Shown: positions 9,586 to 19,339 of the stretch, piece by piece | How the letters are laid out: each line of letters begins with the position of its first letter | How positions within the stretch are numbered: the stretch's first letter is position 1 | DNA from: Darksidea phi | Lineage: Eukaryota; Ascomycota; Dothideomycetes; Pleosporales; Lentitheciaceae | DNA length: 23,597 nt | Reading direction: 5' to 3' | Assembly: GCA_030770425.1 (NCBI GenBank) | Contig: JASJFT010000380.1 | Span: 1 to 23,597, forward strand | Notes under the pieces: model-generated | The model's database searches: none | What the model saw: only the letters and a program-made list of their open reading frames with translations | What the model was told of the DNA's origin: nothing | Translations under genes and position numbers: made by a program

Positions 9586-9686
9586 GGAAGCTAGCTAAGG
9601 ATAAGAGATAGATATAGTAAGGAAGCTAGCTAAGGATAAGAGATAGATATAGTAAGGAAGCTAGCTAAGGATAAGAGATAGATATA
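9586..9686 (+). repeat. 35-bp tandem repeat, about 2.9 copies
   Basis: Copies lie at 9586-9620, 9621-9655 and 9656-9686 (partial). The unit begins GGAAGCTAGCTAAGG and ends GATAGATATAGTAA. The copies are identical over the shared length, so the duplication is recent or homogenised, although the surrounding DNA is heavily mutated. Confidence 0.95.
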
Positions 9687-10259
9687 AGTAGGATACTAGT
9701 ATTATCGCGGATAATTTTTATACTATAGGTAATATTAGTACGCTAACTCCTCGCTACCGCTATTAGTCTCCTAACTAGGCTCTATGGTTCGGCATTATAT
9801 ATTATTTCTCGTCCAGCGCCTTAATATTCGAAACATTACCTCGTCGTACTATATATAGCTCTATAGCTCTATTATCGTGTATAAGGTATAGGTATAGCAC
9901 CTCTACTATGTACAAACTCCTACTATATTTCGTACGGACCTTCTAAAGAGACTCCCACTATACAAATCCAAATTAAATAAATTTCACGGAAAATTATATT
10001 TATTAATGGAACGATTGAGGGCAAGTAAGAAGAAAAGATTAGTTCTCCAGGAGAGTAATAAAGACCGGAATCTTTAGCCAAGTCGATCCCACCATAGCCT
10101 CTCTTCAGACAGTTTCCCACCAGTCAATTCTACACAGAAGCTGCCCCAAATCCGAGAGAGTATTTCCTACTCTTCGATAGTATGATGTGTTTGCCCTCTT
10201 CTTGTTCAACCTTTCGGGCAGACGCTTGGGATCACATGTGATCGTTACGAGCATGCCAT

Positions 10260-10703
10260 TTAGACGCTGTGCGTGACAGCAAGCAGTGACAGCAAGCCGT
10301 ATACGCCAGCGGAAACCAGACATATAAATATAGTGCAATGACCTCTGAAGTTTCCCTGCGGACCACCCCCGATGTCGTACTCTGACTTGTAGTTGCTCCC
10401 TGCCAGTCGCCGTCTCTTCATCCTGTCCAAGGCCCTGTTCATGGGAAATAGGTGATAGACGGACAAGGACCATGTAAGCGCAGTGCTCACTTCATCGAAG
10501 TCTTTTGTTCCCCTGAAAAAAAGGTACATAAAGCACACCACGTTGAGGGAGAGGAGTGTGCCGGCGTAGCTTTGGCATACTAGGACGGCTTCCCGGCTTG
10601 GTTTTGGGTCGTGCAGTTGGATATGAGGCTGTCTCAGGAAGGACAGAATAGCCCAGAACTCGATGGTAAAGTGCATAATAATTGGAATATTGGCGATATG
10701 CAT
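10260..10703 (-). CDS. Small 4-TM integral membrane protein
   Basis: The minus-strand ATG at 10703, in the good context CCAAATG, opens a 147-residue uninterrupted protein. Four hydrophobic segments are visible: residues about 3-23 (IANIPIIMHFTIEFWAILSF), about 45-63 (SYAGTLLSLNVVCFMYLFF), about 73-90 (STALTWSLSVYHLFP) and about 123-144 (CTIFICLVSAGVYGLLSLL). The loop after TM1 (RQPHIQLHDPKPSREA) resembles a motif I recall in short fungal membrane proteins of unknown function. It is flanked by AT-rich, RIP-like DNA, yet its frame is intact, which suggests it escaped mutation or is under selection. A link to the metabolic genes is possible from position only. The overlapping frame at 10105-10473 looks like a shadow. 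Confidence 0.6.
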   Translation of the reverse strand: MHIANIPIIMHFTIEFWAILSFLRQPHIQLHDPKPSREAVLVCQSYAGTLLSLNVVCFMYLFFRGTKDFDEVSTALTWSLSVYHLFPMNRALDRMKRRRLAGSNYKSEYDIGGGPQGNFRGHCTIFICLVSAGVYGLLSLLAVTHSV

Positions 10704-10979
10704 TTGGTTGGGTGTGGACTTGATCAGAGGATGATCTTGAGGAAGGATGGACAGCTACGAGCTGGTGGGTATGGCTGCCCCAAGGGTAAGAATACTAAAG
10801 TCGAATTTAAGTAACGTAAGACTAGTCGACACTTAAAGGCTTCTCCACCGCTATAAGGCTTGTGGATGACCGAGCGGCTTGTCTCCAGATCTAAGCTCCT
10901 TCTACCGGTAAGGCCGGTCCTGACTGTTGTAATTTGCTTTTCGTATTGAAGCGGGACACGGACGTGCATTTACCCGTAA

Positions 10980-11560
10980 AGTTATACTTCGAAGAATAAC
11001 CGATACGACGGGAATAGTAGATCCCTAGGTCTTTATAAATAATCTTTTAATATAAGTTATATATTAAGAATAGCTAAAGAAAAGTATTATAACTACTCTA
11101 TATTAAACCTTCTAGATTATTTAGCTTAATATATATTATTTAAAGTTTAAGACTAGATTAAAAAGAAACTCTTTAGATATTTTAAAATTAGTATTAGATT
11201 AGATTCTAATATATACTATATTATAATTATCTTCTTTACTATATCTACTAATTTATTAGATTAGTTAATATAAATAAGAATCTATAAGCTTACTACTATA
11301 CTAATAGATATAATTAAGATAATTAGTTTATATACTATAAAAGTACTTAGTTAATATACCTAAAGCTCTTTAATAATAAAATTATAACTAATCTTTTATA
11401 ATTTTATATTAAACTTTATATACCTTTATCTTCTACTTATACTAATAAGTTTATAATATTTTTTAAACTATATAACGCTTACTTTATAATACGAAGACTA
11501 TTTATCTTAATTAGATCTACTACTATAGTAGATCTAATTATCTATAAAAGTAATCCCTCT
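10980..11560. other. Strongly RIP-mutated AT-rich tract
   Basis: This tract is almost purely A/T with TA-rich words, stops in every frame and essentially no CpA or TpG (for example none in 11041-11100). It ends at the 31-bp palindrome 11509-11539. It is probably the remains of a transposable element that can no longer be identified. Confidence 0.75.
11509..11539. repeat. 31-bp perfect palindrome
   Basis: Arms AATTAGATCTACTA and TAGTAGATCTAATT (14 bp each) are separated by CTA. The palindrome lies exactly where the RIP-like tract gives way to the GC-rich repeat family at 11540, so it may be a terminal structure of a lost element or the junction of two inverted termini. Confidence 0.9.
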
Positions 11561-11876
11561 CCGCTACGGGCCGTAATACGTATAATAGGTCCGATTTGTA
11601 ATGGGCCGGCCACCGGCCATAAGGATAGCTACTTCCTAGTCCATTTCACCAAAAAGGTGAGCACGAATTGAATCAATAGGGATTCGTTCCGCGTAGCTAA
11701 TAGATATCCAACAGGCAGCCCAAGCCAGGTCAGCCTCGATCCAGGCAGCCCGAGGTCCACGACCGAGGACCCTAGGCCTAGCCTATTATACGATTATCTA
11801 TAAGGTAGTTCCTTCCCGCTACGGGCCGTGACACGTATAATAGGCCCGATTACCTATAAGGTAGTCCCTCCCCGCT
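11540..11876 (-). repeat. Inverted copies of the 56-bp repeat family
   Basis: At 11550-11600 and 11785-11876 the reverse complement of the 1956-2125 repeat appears: CTCCGCTACGGGCCGTAATA, then CCCGCTACGGGCCGTGACAC followed by TATAATAGGCCCGATTACC. At least three partial units are present, separated by about 180 bp of unrelated DNA that contains a short CAGGCAGCCC direct repeat (about 11710 and 11743). Their orientation is opposite to the array at 1956. Confidence 0.8.
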
Positions 11877-12668
11877 CGCGCCCCTAAGATCTGCTCGGGG
11901 CTTCGCCGCCGCCATTCCGCCGAATGTTCTGTTCAATGAGAGGTCGCCGTCAACCCAGCGAATCCCCATGCTTCGAATACTTTTCCGGTTCCCTTGCGTC
12001 AAGGCTCATCTCTGCGCACTAATGTAAAGCCGCGCGCAAGTCCGAAAGCGAATAGGAATTGCCTCCGTCCTGTCTCGTAAAATCTAGGCGGGGATTAGCG
12101 AACTAATGTCCTGTTAGGATCCGGATCCATAGGCTATAGCGGCTTAGCCATCATGATGGGGCTGGTGCTCAAATTGTTCGTTTGTTCATGTCACCAAGTT
12201 TGGCCGAGCCAGTTCGAACATGCTTTACTCCTGTGGTTGGGTAGTCTATTTGCTTGCTAGCCCCACCGATACTCTATAGCGCGTCTACTAGCGCTGGCGT
12301 GTATGGTGCGACTCGGGTTTCGTCTTGGTCGGGTTAGTATTTGCTCTATTGGTCCCACCCAGCAAGGTTTCGAAATACAGATTGCAGAGGAATGCTCCAT
12401 TTTGTATTGGCTAAATTAGGATTAAGCCACACCATTACATTGGACGACGACGGGGCCTTTCCACCCCGAGAGTCAGTCTCTCGTTTCGTAGAATCCTTGC
12501 CAACGACCTGTCCTTCACGTGCCAGCAACGTCTCAACTGTCCATTCTTTGTGCACATGTCCCTCCGGTACGTTCGTCGACGCAAACGGCATTCCATTCCG
12601 CAGTTGCTCATCGCACATTTCTTGCACATATTATAATACTGCCTTGTTTCATCTAGCTTGCGCCTAAG
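11877..12668. promoter_or_regulatory. Upstream region of the asparagine synthetase-like gene
   Basis: Unmutated DNA of ordinary composition with no convincing gene; the open frames at 12341-12737 overlap the downstream gene start and look non-coding. It should contain the promoter. A reverse CCAAT box (ATTGG) is visible near 12405, about 265 bases before the ATG. No other specific site was recognised. Confidence 0.35.
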
Positions 12669-15069
12669 ATGTGCGGCATCACAGTCAGCATCGCGCTGAA
12701 ACGGTCCACGACGCCCAAGGTCAACGGCTTTGGGCATGCGAATGGATCCTCAACTGAGCACACAAACGGCAAAGCCAATCGGTACGCCGTCCCTTCGAAG
12801 AACGGAAATAGCAAGATCCCAGCTGCTGCAAATCGGGACAGCTTGAAATTCACCGTCCTTGAAGATCAGCTTTCCCGCGGCCTCGACATCATTGCCCACC
12901 GGGGGCCCGACTCGAAAGGCATCTGGATCAGTGACGACTGTGGCGTCGGTGAGTTTTCATATCGCCTTGCACGTGGATTCGGCCGTATTACGGCCACTGT
13001 AGAAACTTGTCACTGACAACGCATCAGCGTTGGGCCACAACCGTCTCTCCATCAATGATCTCTCCCCCGAGGGTCATCAGCCCATACACAGTGATGACGG
13101 ACACATTCATGCCGTCGTCAACGGCGAGATCTACGATTTTGATCGCCTCCACAGAACTCTCGCTCGCGATCATGGCTACCAGTTCAAGGGCCGCAGCGAC
13201 AGCGAGGTGCTCGTGGCGCTCTACAAGGTGTACGGCGCTCCGGTGTTCCTCGACCATCTCCACGGAGAGTTTGCGTTTGTTCTCTACGACGATCGTGATG
13301 GCAAGGTAATCGCCGGCCGTGACAGGTTCGGCATCAAGCCGTTGTTCTACACTGTCGTCAGCGACAGTGACAACAAGAGATTGCTGATCGCCGCCGAGGC
13401 CAAGGCCTTCATGTCTATGGGTTGGGAGCCTGAGTGGGATGTTCAGTCGCTCGTGGAGGGAAGTTGGCAGTTCAATGACCAGACCTTGTTTAAGGGTGTC
13501 AAAAAGGTGCTTCCGGGCTACTGGATGGAAGTCTCTGATGATGGTGAGATGTCCCATCATCGTTACTGGGATGCCGACTACAAGGACAAGGTGAGACCTG
13601 TTCGCGCATCGCAAATGGAAGCAACTGGGAGCTTTTACAAGCTAACAACTCGGCAGCGAGAAGTTGAGACACGTTCTATGGAGGAAATGGTTCAAGGCGT
13701 ACGGGGACGTCTCATTGAAGCAATCAAGCTCCGACTGCGTGCTGATGTGCCCGTCGGTATCTATCTCTCAGGAGGTATTGACTCGTCGCTATTGGCTGGA
13801 ATCGTGACGAACCTCGCCCGTGAGGAGGGCATCAAAATTGGTAGCGAAGACGCCACCAAGCGAGTCTCCTGCTTCACCATCCAGTTCCCGTCTGATTCCG
13901 GATTCGACGAGAGCCCGATTGCCCAGCGCACGGCTGACTGGCTTGGTGTGAAGTTGTTCAAGAAGGATGTCAATGAAGCAGTGCTGGCTCAGAACTTCGC
14001 TGACACAGTCTATCACTGTGAACACCACAACGGGGATCTCAACAGCGTTGGCAAGTTTACTCTCAGCACCTTGCCTCGAGAGCTTGGCTTCAAAGTCATT
14101 CTCACTGGCGAGGGAGCTGACGAGCTCTTTGCGGGATATCCATTGTTTCCGCTCGACCTGCTTCGTGAGCCAGACTTGGCACTTCCCGATTTCCCTCTCA
14201 CTAAGGATACGGAACTGCTCGAAAATCTGTATACATCGTTAAGCAGAGATATCAAGCTCATGTACGACCCAACAGGCATCTTCAATCACGGCTGGGACGA
14301 CTGCGAAGCATTCAAGCTTACCAATAATTCAAGCATGGTTCCTGGCTCACTGGTGTGGCAACCTTACCTGGAGTACATGGCTCCCTGGGTTCGCGAGCGC
14401 TGGGCCGGTTTGGACTGCCGGAACACTGTGTCGTCGTCACATAGCCCGGAGGTGCTCGAGAAGATGCAGCACAAGTGGCACCCTCTCCACACATCGGAGT
14501 ATTTGTGGGTGAAGAGTGGTCTCCCCAACAACCTTCTATCTTGCCTTGGAGATCGAACCGAGATGGCGCATAGCATGGAGGCTCGGCCAGCTTTTTTGGA
14601 TCACCACCTCGCCGACTATGTTAACAACCTTCCTCCAAGCGTCAAAATGCGGTACACTCCGGATGACACCAAGGAGAAATCCAACCAAGGAATTTGGTTC
14701 CACACAAGCGGGGCGGTGCGAGACGTGTTGACAGAAAAGTATATCCTCCGCGAGGCCGGCAAGGACTTCATCACGGAAGAGGTGTACCGGCGCAAGAAGC
14801 ATCCGTACTCAGCACCTTCAAGTTGGCCGGTTGGGGGCCCAATCCACCAGATGTTTACGAAGCTGCTCACAAAGGAGCGGGTGGAGAATCTTGGCTTCCT
14901 CGACTGGAGCGTAGTGGAACACGCCCTGAATACCGGGTTTGGGCCGGGGTCGATTCCTCGCTCGTTCCGTCTGATCAACTTTGTTGGCGCTTGGGTTGTT
15001 TTGAGCGAACGATTTGGGATCAAGAAAGCCGACAAAGCAGATTGGGCGGTTTTCTCGAACGGGCATTAG
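12669..15069 (+). CDS. Asparagine synthetase B-like glutamine amidotransferase
   Basis: Three exons (12669-12948, 13028-13590, 13657-15069) give 751 residues. Cys2 in MCGI is the N-terminal nucleophile of a class II glutaminase domain; the supporting residues are visible in LGHNRLS, VNGEIYD and GRSDSE. A low-complexity, Asn/Ser/Lys-rich insert (about residues 13-57) splits MCGITVSIA from RGLDIIAHRGPDS. The synthetase domain has the ATP-pyrophosphatase loop SGGIDSS (319-325) and GEGADELFAGY (432-442). The expected chemistry is hydrolysis of glutamine, channelling of ammonia and amidation of an adenylated carboxylate. It is longer than housekeeping asparagine synthetases (about 550-590 residues) and matches a type I recall from fungal metabolite clusters, so the acceptor may not be aspartate. 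The second intron (13591-13656: GTGAGA, GCTAAC, CAG) is 66 nt and has no stop, so an unspliced reading stays open. Removing it restores YKDK-REVETRS. Confidence 0.93.
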
Positions 15070-16695
15070 TGTCACTCTTCGAAATAGTTCCATCGGAGGC
15101 TGGGGTTCGGTTCGGTTTATATAACGACGGGGGAGCTGGGAGCGCTCCAAGCCTCCCTAGGGGGCATGCGGCGGCAGGAGTCTATCTAGTCTACTCCAGA
15201 TATCCTACAGTTCGGGTCCACTGACGAATCCTTCCTTCATGTTATCACCATTAACTCTGTAATTTGAGCTCGTGTCCGGTATATTAATATTATATTACGC
15301 GTTGCCGATGGCATCGTCCCCTGGTGTTCACGGTATGGAAGAGACAAAGGAAATTAAGCAGTTGAGAAATAATCATGTGCCAGATGTCGATTCTACGGTC
15401 AGATATTCTCATAGAAGTGTGTCGCCTGCAGGAATGCGGCGAAGATTGTAGGGCTTGCCATGAGGCGGAACCAGTAGTCTTTAAGCGTAGGGGGCTCGGG
15501 GTCGAACTTCGGCCGTTGTGAGCGCAGTCTTTAGGGATGCGATTTAAAATGCACGTACGTATGTACGTACGTACTGTATTTTCCGGCGGAATGGCGACCC
15601 CAGATATCCCTATTAAATATGTGTGAGAAGAAGTTGCGCCCGGCTACAGGGCGGAAAGGGGAAGTGAACCGTTGCACGATGCTCAATTCTACGATATGCA
15701 GCGATGGAAATCGCGGTTCCTAAATACAGCCTGTTGTTCAGGGAAAAAGAACGTGAGATCCAGGCTGCAACGGTGGCTCTCCATGTCTTTGTCCGGGCGT
15801 AGGCAGAGGGAGTCACAACCGCGCGTCAACAGCCCCGTCAGTTCACAGTATGTCTATTGCGTCAAAGCTGGGAAGAAGCACCATGATTTCTTTACCGCTA
15901 TTACGATGGCGAAAACTATTGTAGCCGCTGCGGTTTAGCCAATCCATTTCAATCCCAACGCCAGGCCAGGCCCAGAACCCCAACACCTCCAGGGCCAGTC
16001 AAGGTAGAAGACTCCACTCCACAGCTTGTTATTCCAGCAAGTCATCTTATGCGTGAGCGGCCGAAATCAGAGTCATCTGCGGGTATTGGATACGGCCAGC
16101 TATCCCAAACACAGTTTCCCTTCCCAATGGCGTAATGCAAATACGCAGGCACGTCAACCTCCCCTCAGGGCTAAGTTCAGTGTGACCAAATCACACGTAC
16201 TAATTGCGCAATTTGAGGCGTTCAAACGGACAAGTTGCACTATTGGGAGCCCTGGATATATTACATGCAGGGAAATCATTGACGCAGGGCAGCCGCACTT
16301 GTTACCCCAGCTGTTTCCTATTTAGGCGATCAAATGACGCCGGTCCGTCCTCAAACCCTATGGCTAGCGGCAGCTAGGGGCTGTAACTGTGGCTTACCGA
16401 TAACGGATCGCCAAGTTGACCATTGACGACTAACTGCTGGGCCGCAATGGTGACCGTGGGGCTTGCGGCTAGCGCGCTCCAGAACACACGGCCATCCAGT
16501 CAGCGTGCAACCAGACACAGCCCAAAAGCCCCGCCAAAACCAAGCAAACTGAGGCCGTCAGGAAGATGCGATTTTCGAAAGAGTTAAGACGTTCTATGAG
16601 CTTTCCGGGGCCCTTGGATGCGCCAACCGGATTATGCACGATACTATGTCGCGGATTCTACCCTCTATGTTCATTCTCGTTCTAATTGGTCTGCA
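15070..16695. other. Convergent intergenic region
   Basis: This lies between the 3' ends of the asparagine synthetase-like gene (+) and the O-methyltransferase (-). I see no supported gene; the open frames at 15672-15938 and 16026-16325 are not protein-like. An (ACGT)n microsatellite lies at about 15551-15574. Both terminators must lie here, but no clear signal was recognised. Confidence 0.5.
15551..15574. repeat. ACGT microsatellite
   Basis: A tract of ACGTACGTATGTACGTACGT, six or so tetranucleotide units with one G-to-T-type interruption, is self-complementary along its length and could form a hairpin. Confidence 0.85.
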
Positions 16696-17984
16696 TTAGG
16701 CCCTCTTCAGGCGAGTCTCTAGCATGACGGTTTCCCCGATGCCGGATGGGTAGACCTTGACTAGCTCCAGCCCTGCCTCGTCGAAGATTTCATTGAACTC
16801 CTTCAGCGTCTTCTCCTTGCCAGTCATGCACATCATGTAGAAGTCGAGCCAGTATGGCTGGCTTGGTCCGTTGACCTCAACCACCTCGGGCACCAACATA
16901 TCACACACAATCAGGTGTGAGTTAGGCCCCATAGCACACACGGTGTTCTTCAGGATCTGAACACAGACGGGCTCGTAGAAATCATGGAGCAAGTGGCCCA
17001 TAAAGTAGACGTGTGCATCTGAATTCTTAGAGTCAGCACGCTGATAATAGCATAGGCCCCCAGCAGCGACTCCATGAGAAAGGGAATATTACTCGTTAAG
17101 GACTTACTCTTGATTGGTTGCGGTGTAAAGATGTCATAGATCATCGGCTCAATATTGGGAATATCCTCTGATTTGAGCGAGTTGATAACGATGGGTAGAT
17201 CTTGTAAGATCAGCTTGCCACCAAAGGTGCCCGGGTGCTCCTCCTGGATCTTGAGCAACGCCCGGCCGCGGCCGCCGCCGACGTCGACGATAAATGGGCG
17301 CTCAGGCTCCTGCTGAACAGCCCCCTCGAGGGTCCCCCAGGGGAACATGCCAGATATAGGCATATTCTTCTCCATACTCTGCATAGCAACATTCCAGACC
17401 TCACGTTGCTCGATATCCTCAGCAATCACATCGTAGTAGGTCATGCCTTCCTTGCCACGACTATATGCGAATGGGGACTTCTTAAGGTCGAAGAGGTCCT
17501 CGGGCTTATGCGTCTTGAAGTACTCAGGCAAGTCCACCCAGCAGCGAACAAAGTCCATAGCCACGTTAAAAAAAGAGCCCATACCAAGGGGGTTGTACGC
17601 CTCCGACATGGCGTTGTGCGCATACGTGTCTGGAGCCGTCTCGACGGCCACGCCCTTAGAGACCGCCATGCGCATGATACGCGTCATGGCAGATACATCG
17701 ATGTTAATGGCCTTGGCCAGTTCCTCGGCGGTGATGGAGCCAGTCGCCGGGATCTTGTTGATAGCATCTGTGCGCTGCAATATGTGCAGTACGCCGGCGG
17801 TGGCTAGGATCTCAGTCTGCAGCGACATAACGTCGAAGGGAGTCTCGAGCAAGGCGCGGGTCTTTTCGACCTGCTTGAGCACGGCCAGGTGCTCAGTAGG
17901 GCCCTCGCCCTTGTAGTTCTTGAGCGACTCGACGAGCTCCTCGGCAGCCTTGAGGGCCGCGGCGATATCTGGCGTTCCGGGCAT
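16696..17984 (-). CDS. SAM-dependent O-methyltransferase (family 2, plant COMT-like)
   Basis: Read leftward, exon 1 (17984-17108) and exon 2 (17018-16696) give 399 residues, typical for fungal O-methyltransferases. The 89-nt intron has a GTAAGT donor, a CTGAC branch site and a CAG acceptor; another acceptor 7 bases upstream (AAG at 17026) would add two residues in frame. A winged-helix dimerisation region lies at about residues 50-150 (ATAGVLHILQRTDAINKIP, ITAEELAKAI). The SAM-binding glycine loop is FIVDVGGGRG (about 231-240), followed by ILQDLP. The catalytic base is likely His303 in HLLHDFY. Such enzymes methylate phenolic or enolic hydroxyls of aromatic polyketides, which suits a partner of the type III PKS, though this is inference. 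The frame extends to an ATG at 18095, but the 37 extra residues look like leader sequence, so I start at MPGTPDIAAA. Confidence 0.92.
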
Positions 17985-18400
17985 GTGTGCTGGCGAGCGT
18001 GACGACGGGTATGAGAACGGGCTTGTCCACCAAAAAGTTCTCTCTGTATAGCGATGGCACGTCGTGCTATAATGGAGCGGGAAATGAGAGGTCACCGATA
18101 GAATCGTTCGGCTGTGTCACAACAGCGCAGAAGTAGTGAAGCGGCAGCAATCGCCTTTCCTCCTTGCCCCTTCTTATAGGAGCAGTACATGGCGCACAGA
18201 AGTTGCCGCAAGTGGCACGGCGAGGGAAGACTGATTCGGCCTAAGCGCACTCCCCCCCTGCCGGGAAAACCGGTGAAAGCCAAGGTAGGACAGGAAAAGA
18301 CAATACAGTTACGAGACTCGAACCACATCTGGTGTCCAAGAGAGGACTCTGGCTCCATTAGTCGACAACGGGATTCACTTTGAGCTCGTATCATCCTCCG
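17985..18400. promoter_or_regulatory. Upstream region of the O-methyltransferase
   Basis: Ordinary-composition DNA holding the promoter and 5' leader of the minus-strand O-methyltransferase. No specific site or gene was recognised. Confidence 0.35.
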
Positions 18401-18475
18401 CTCCGTAAATGCCGCCGCTTCCACACCGAACCTTCCCAGCTGGAACAACCTTATCAGCCTAAACCGTCTCCTCCA
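18401..18475 (+). repeat. Dispersed repeat, copy 2 (see 4711-4800)
   Basis: This is the partner of 4711-4800, with the shared 20-base core at 18444-18463. The mini-ORF ATG 18409 to TAA 18462 is in the same frame as the DUF4267-like fragment that follows, separated from it only by the TAA. Confidence 0.7.
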
Positions 18476-18735
18476 AGCATATCATTCTCCTAGGTACTGA
18501 GAACCTCCTTCTTTTGGAAATCGTTGAGCACTTTTCCCTGCGACACATCCCGGCACTCATCGTTGCCAATTTTTCGATCCTCGGTGGCATCTGGCCCATA
18601 TTCGATGCGAAAGGCGCCATGCTCGAATTCGGCCTCCCTGCCGATATGGCTGGGAACCCGGCAACATATCCCGTCATGGTGAACGGCCGGGCGCGTGGCA
18701 CGATTATTGGCCAAAGACACTTGCATGTAGTGTAA
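18463..18735 (+). pseudogene. Truncated DUF4267-like membrane protein fragment
   Basis: An open frame with no ATG near its start encodes LEIVEHFSLRHIPALIVANF, then SILGGIWPIFDAKGAMLEFGLP and NGRARGTIIG before a stop at 18733-18735. The hydrophobic N-terminal segment, the GLP motif and the G/A-R-x3-G pattern resemble the first half of fungal DUF4267 small membrane proteins, which are normally about 120-140 residues. The later membrane segments are missing. The frame continues upstream to TAA 18460-18462 and beyond it to ATG 18409. It is most likely a relic gene. The family call is from memory of the pattern and is uncertain. Confidence 0.45.
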
Positions 18736-19153
18736 ATCCATTGGTTCTCCAACCACTTTAACTAAACCTCGACTTATCAGAAAAGCCTTTGACCTCTGTT
18801 GTTCCATAAGCACCTTGGCCGAAATCCTCGGCTAGAGGAAGAGTTGGGATGACAAGTGTCAGTCGTCCACATAATACAAGGAGAGATAAGATAGCGCACA
18901 GTCGCTAGCGTATGCGGCTTCACCCTTGCACGCAGCTGCAACATTAATTACTGTAACCGGAGCGGACCTACCACCGTCAAGGGCATTGGATACGCTGTAT
19001 CCACGTCTTCATATGTGCCAAACCTTGCGTTGCGTAGAAAAATAGCGTGTAGATAATGTTTAGGAGGTAGGTTTTGACATTAAGCTAGCCAGGGCCAACC
19101 CCGCACGTCAGGCGAGTTAGTACACCGCGGTCCTTAAAAACAACGTGATTCAT
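18736..19153. other. Intergenic region
   Basis: No gene, RNA or repeat was recognised on either strand in this stretch of unremarkable base composition. Confidence 0.4.
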
Positions 19154-19258
19154 CACTCAGCGGCCCGAACCACGCAGCGGCCCGAACCACACAGCGGCCC
19201 GAACCACACAGCGGCCCGAACCACGCAGCGACCCCGAATTCACTCAGCGGCCCGAATT
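19154..19258 (+). repeat. 17-bp GC-rich tandem repeat, about 6 copies
   Basis: Units of CACGCAGCGGCCCGAAC-type sequence start near 19154, 19171, 19188, 19205, 19222 and 19241; the fifth is slightly longer and altered. Each contains CGGCCCG, that is CGG-N-CCG half-sites. An inverted copy of the last unit, AATTCGGGCCGCT, occurs at about 19327-19339 at the left edge of the RIP-mutated block, so the array may be the end of a mobile element. Confidence 0.9.
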
Positions 19259-19339
19259 TCTCAATACCTCTTCGGCTCTAGGGTTCTAGGCAACGTCTAC
19301 GCGAGTGTAATAATATACGAGTAGGTAATTCGGGCCGCT

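Larger units (their letters stand above)
8740..9985. other. RIP-like TA-rich tract, no gene
   Basis: TA-rich DNA with many stops in all frames, few CpA or TpG and preserved CpG (CCTCCGT- and TCGTATCG-like words), as expected when RIP acts at CpA. The 12-mer AAATTTCACGGA occurs near both ends (about 8790 and about 9978), which may mark the edges of an inserted element. The 35-bp tandem array at 9586 lies inside. No intact gene is present. Confidence 0.6.

Noticed and set aside
13024..13614. Long open frame on the minus strand
   Set aside because: It is antisense to the amidotransferase, whose motifs and codon pattern clearly mark the plus strand as coding.
17235..17807. 190-residue plus-strand open frame
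   Set aside because: It is a shadow of the O-methyltransferase on the opposite strand.
17985..18095. A longer N-terminus for the O-methyltransferase from ATG 18095
   Set aside because: The 37 extra residues show no family resemblance; the ATG at 17984 gives a normal 399-residue enzyme.
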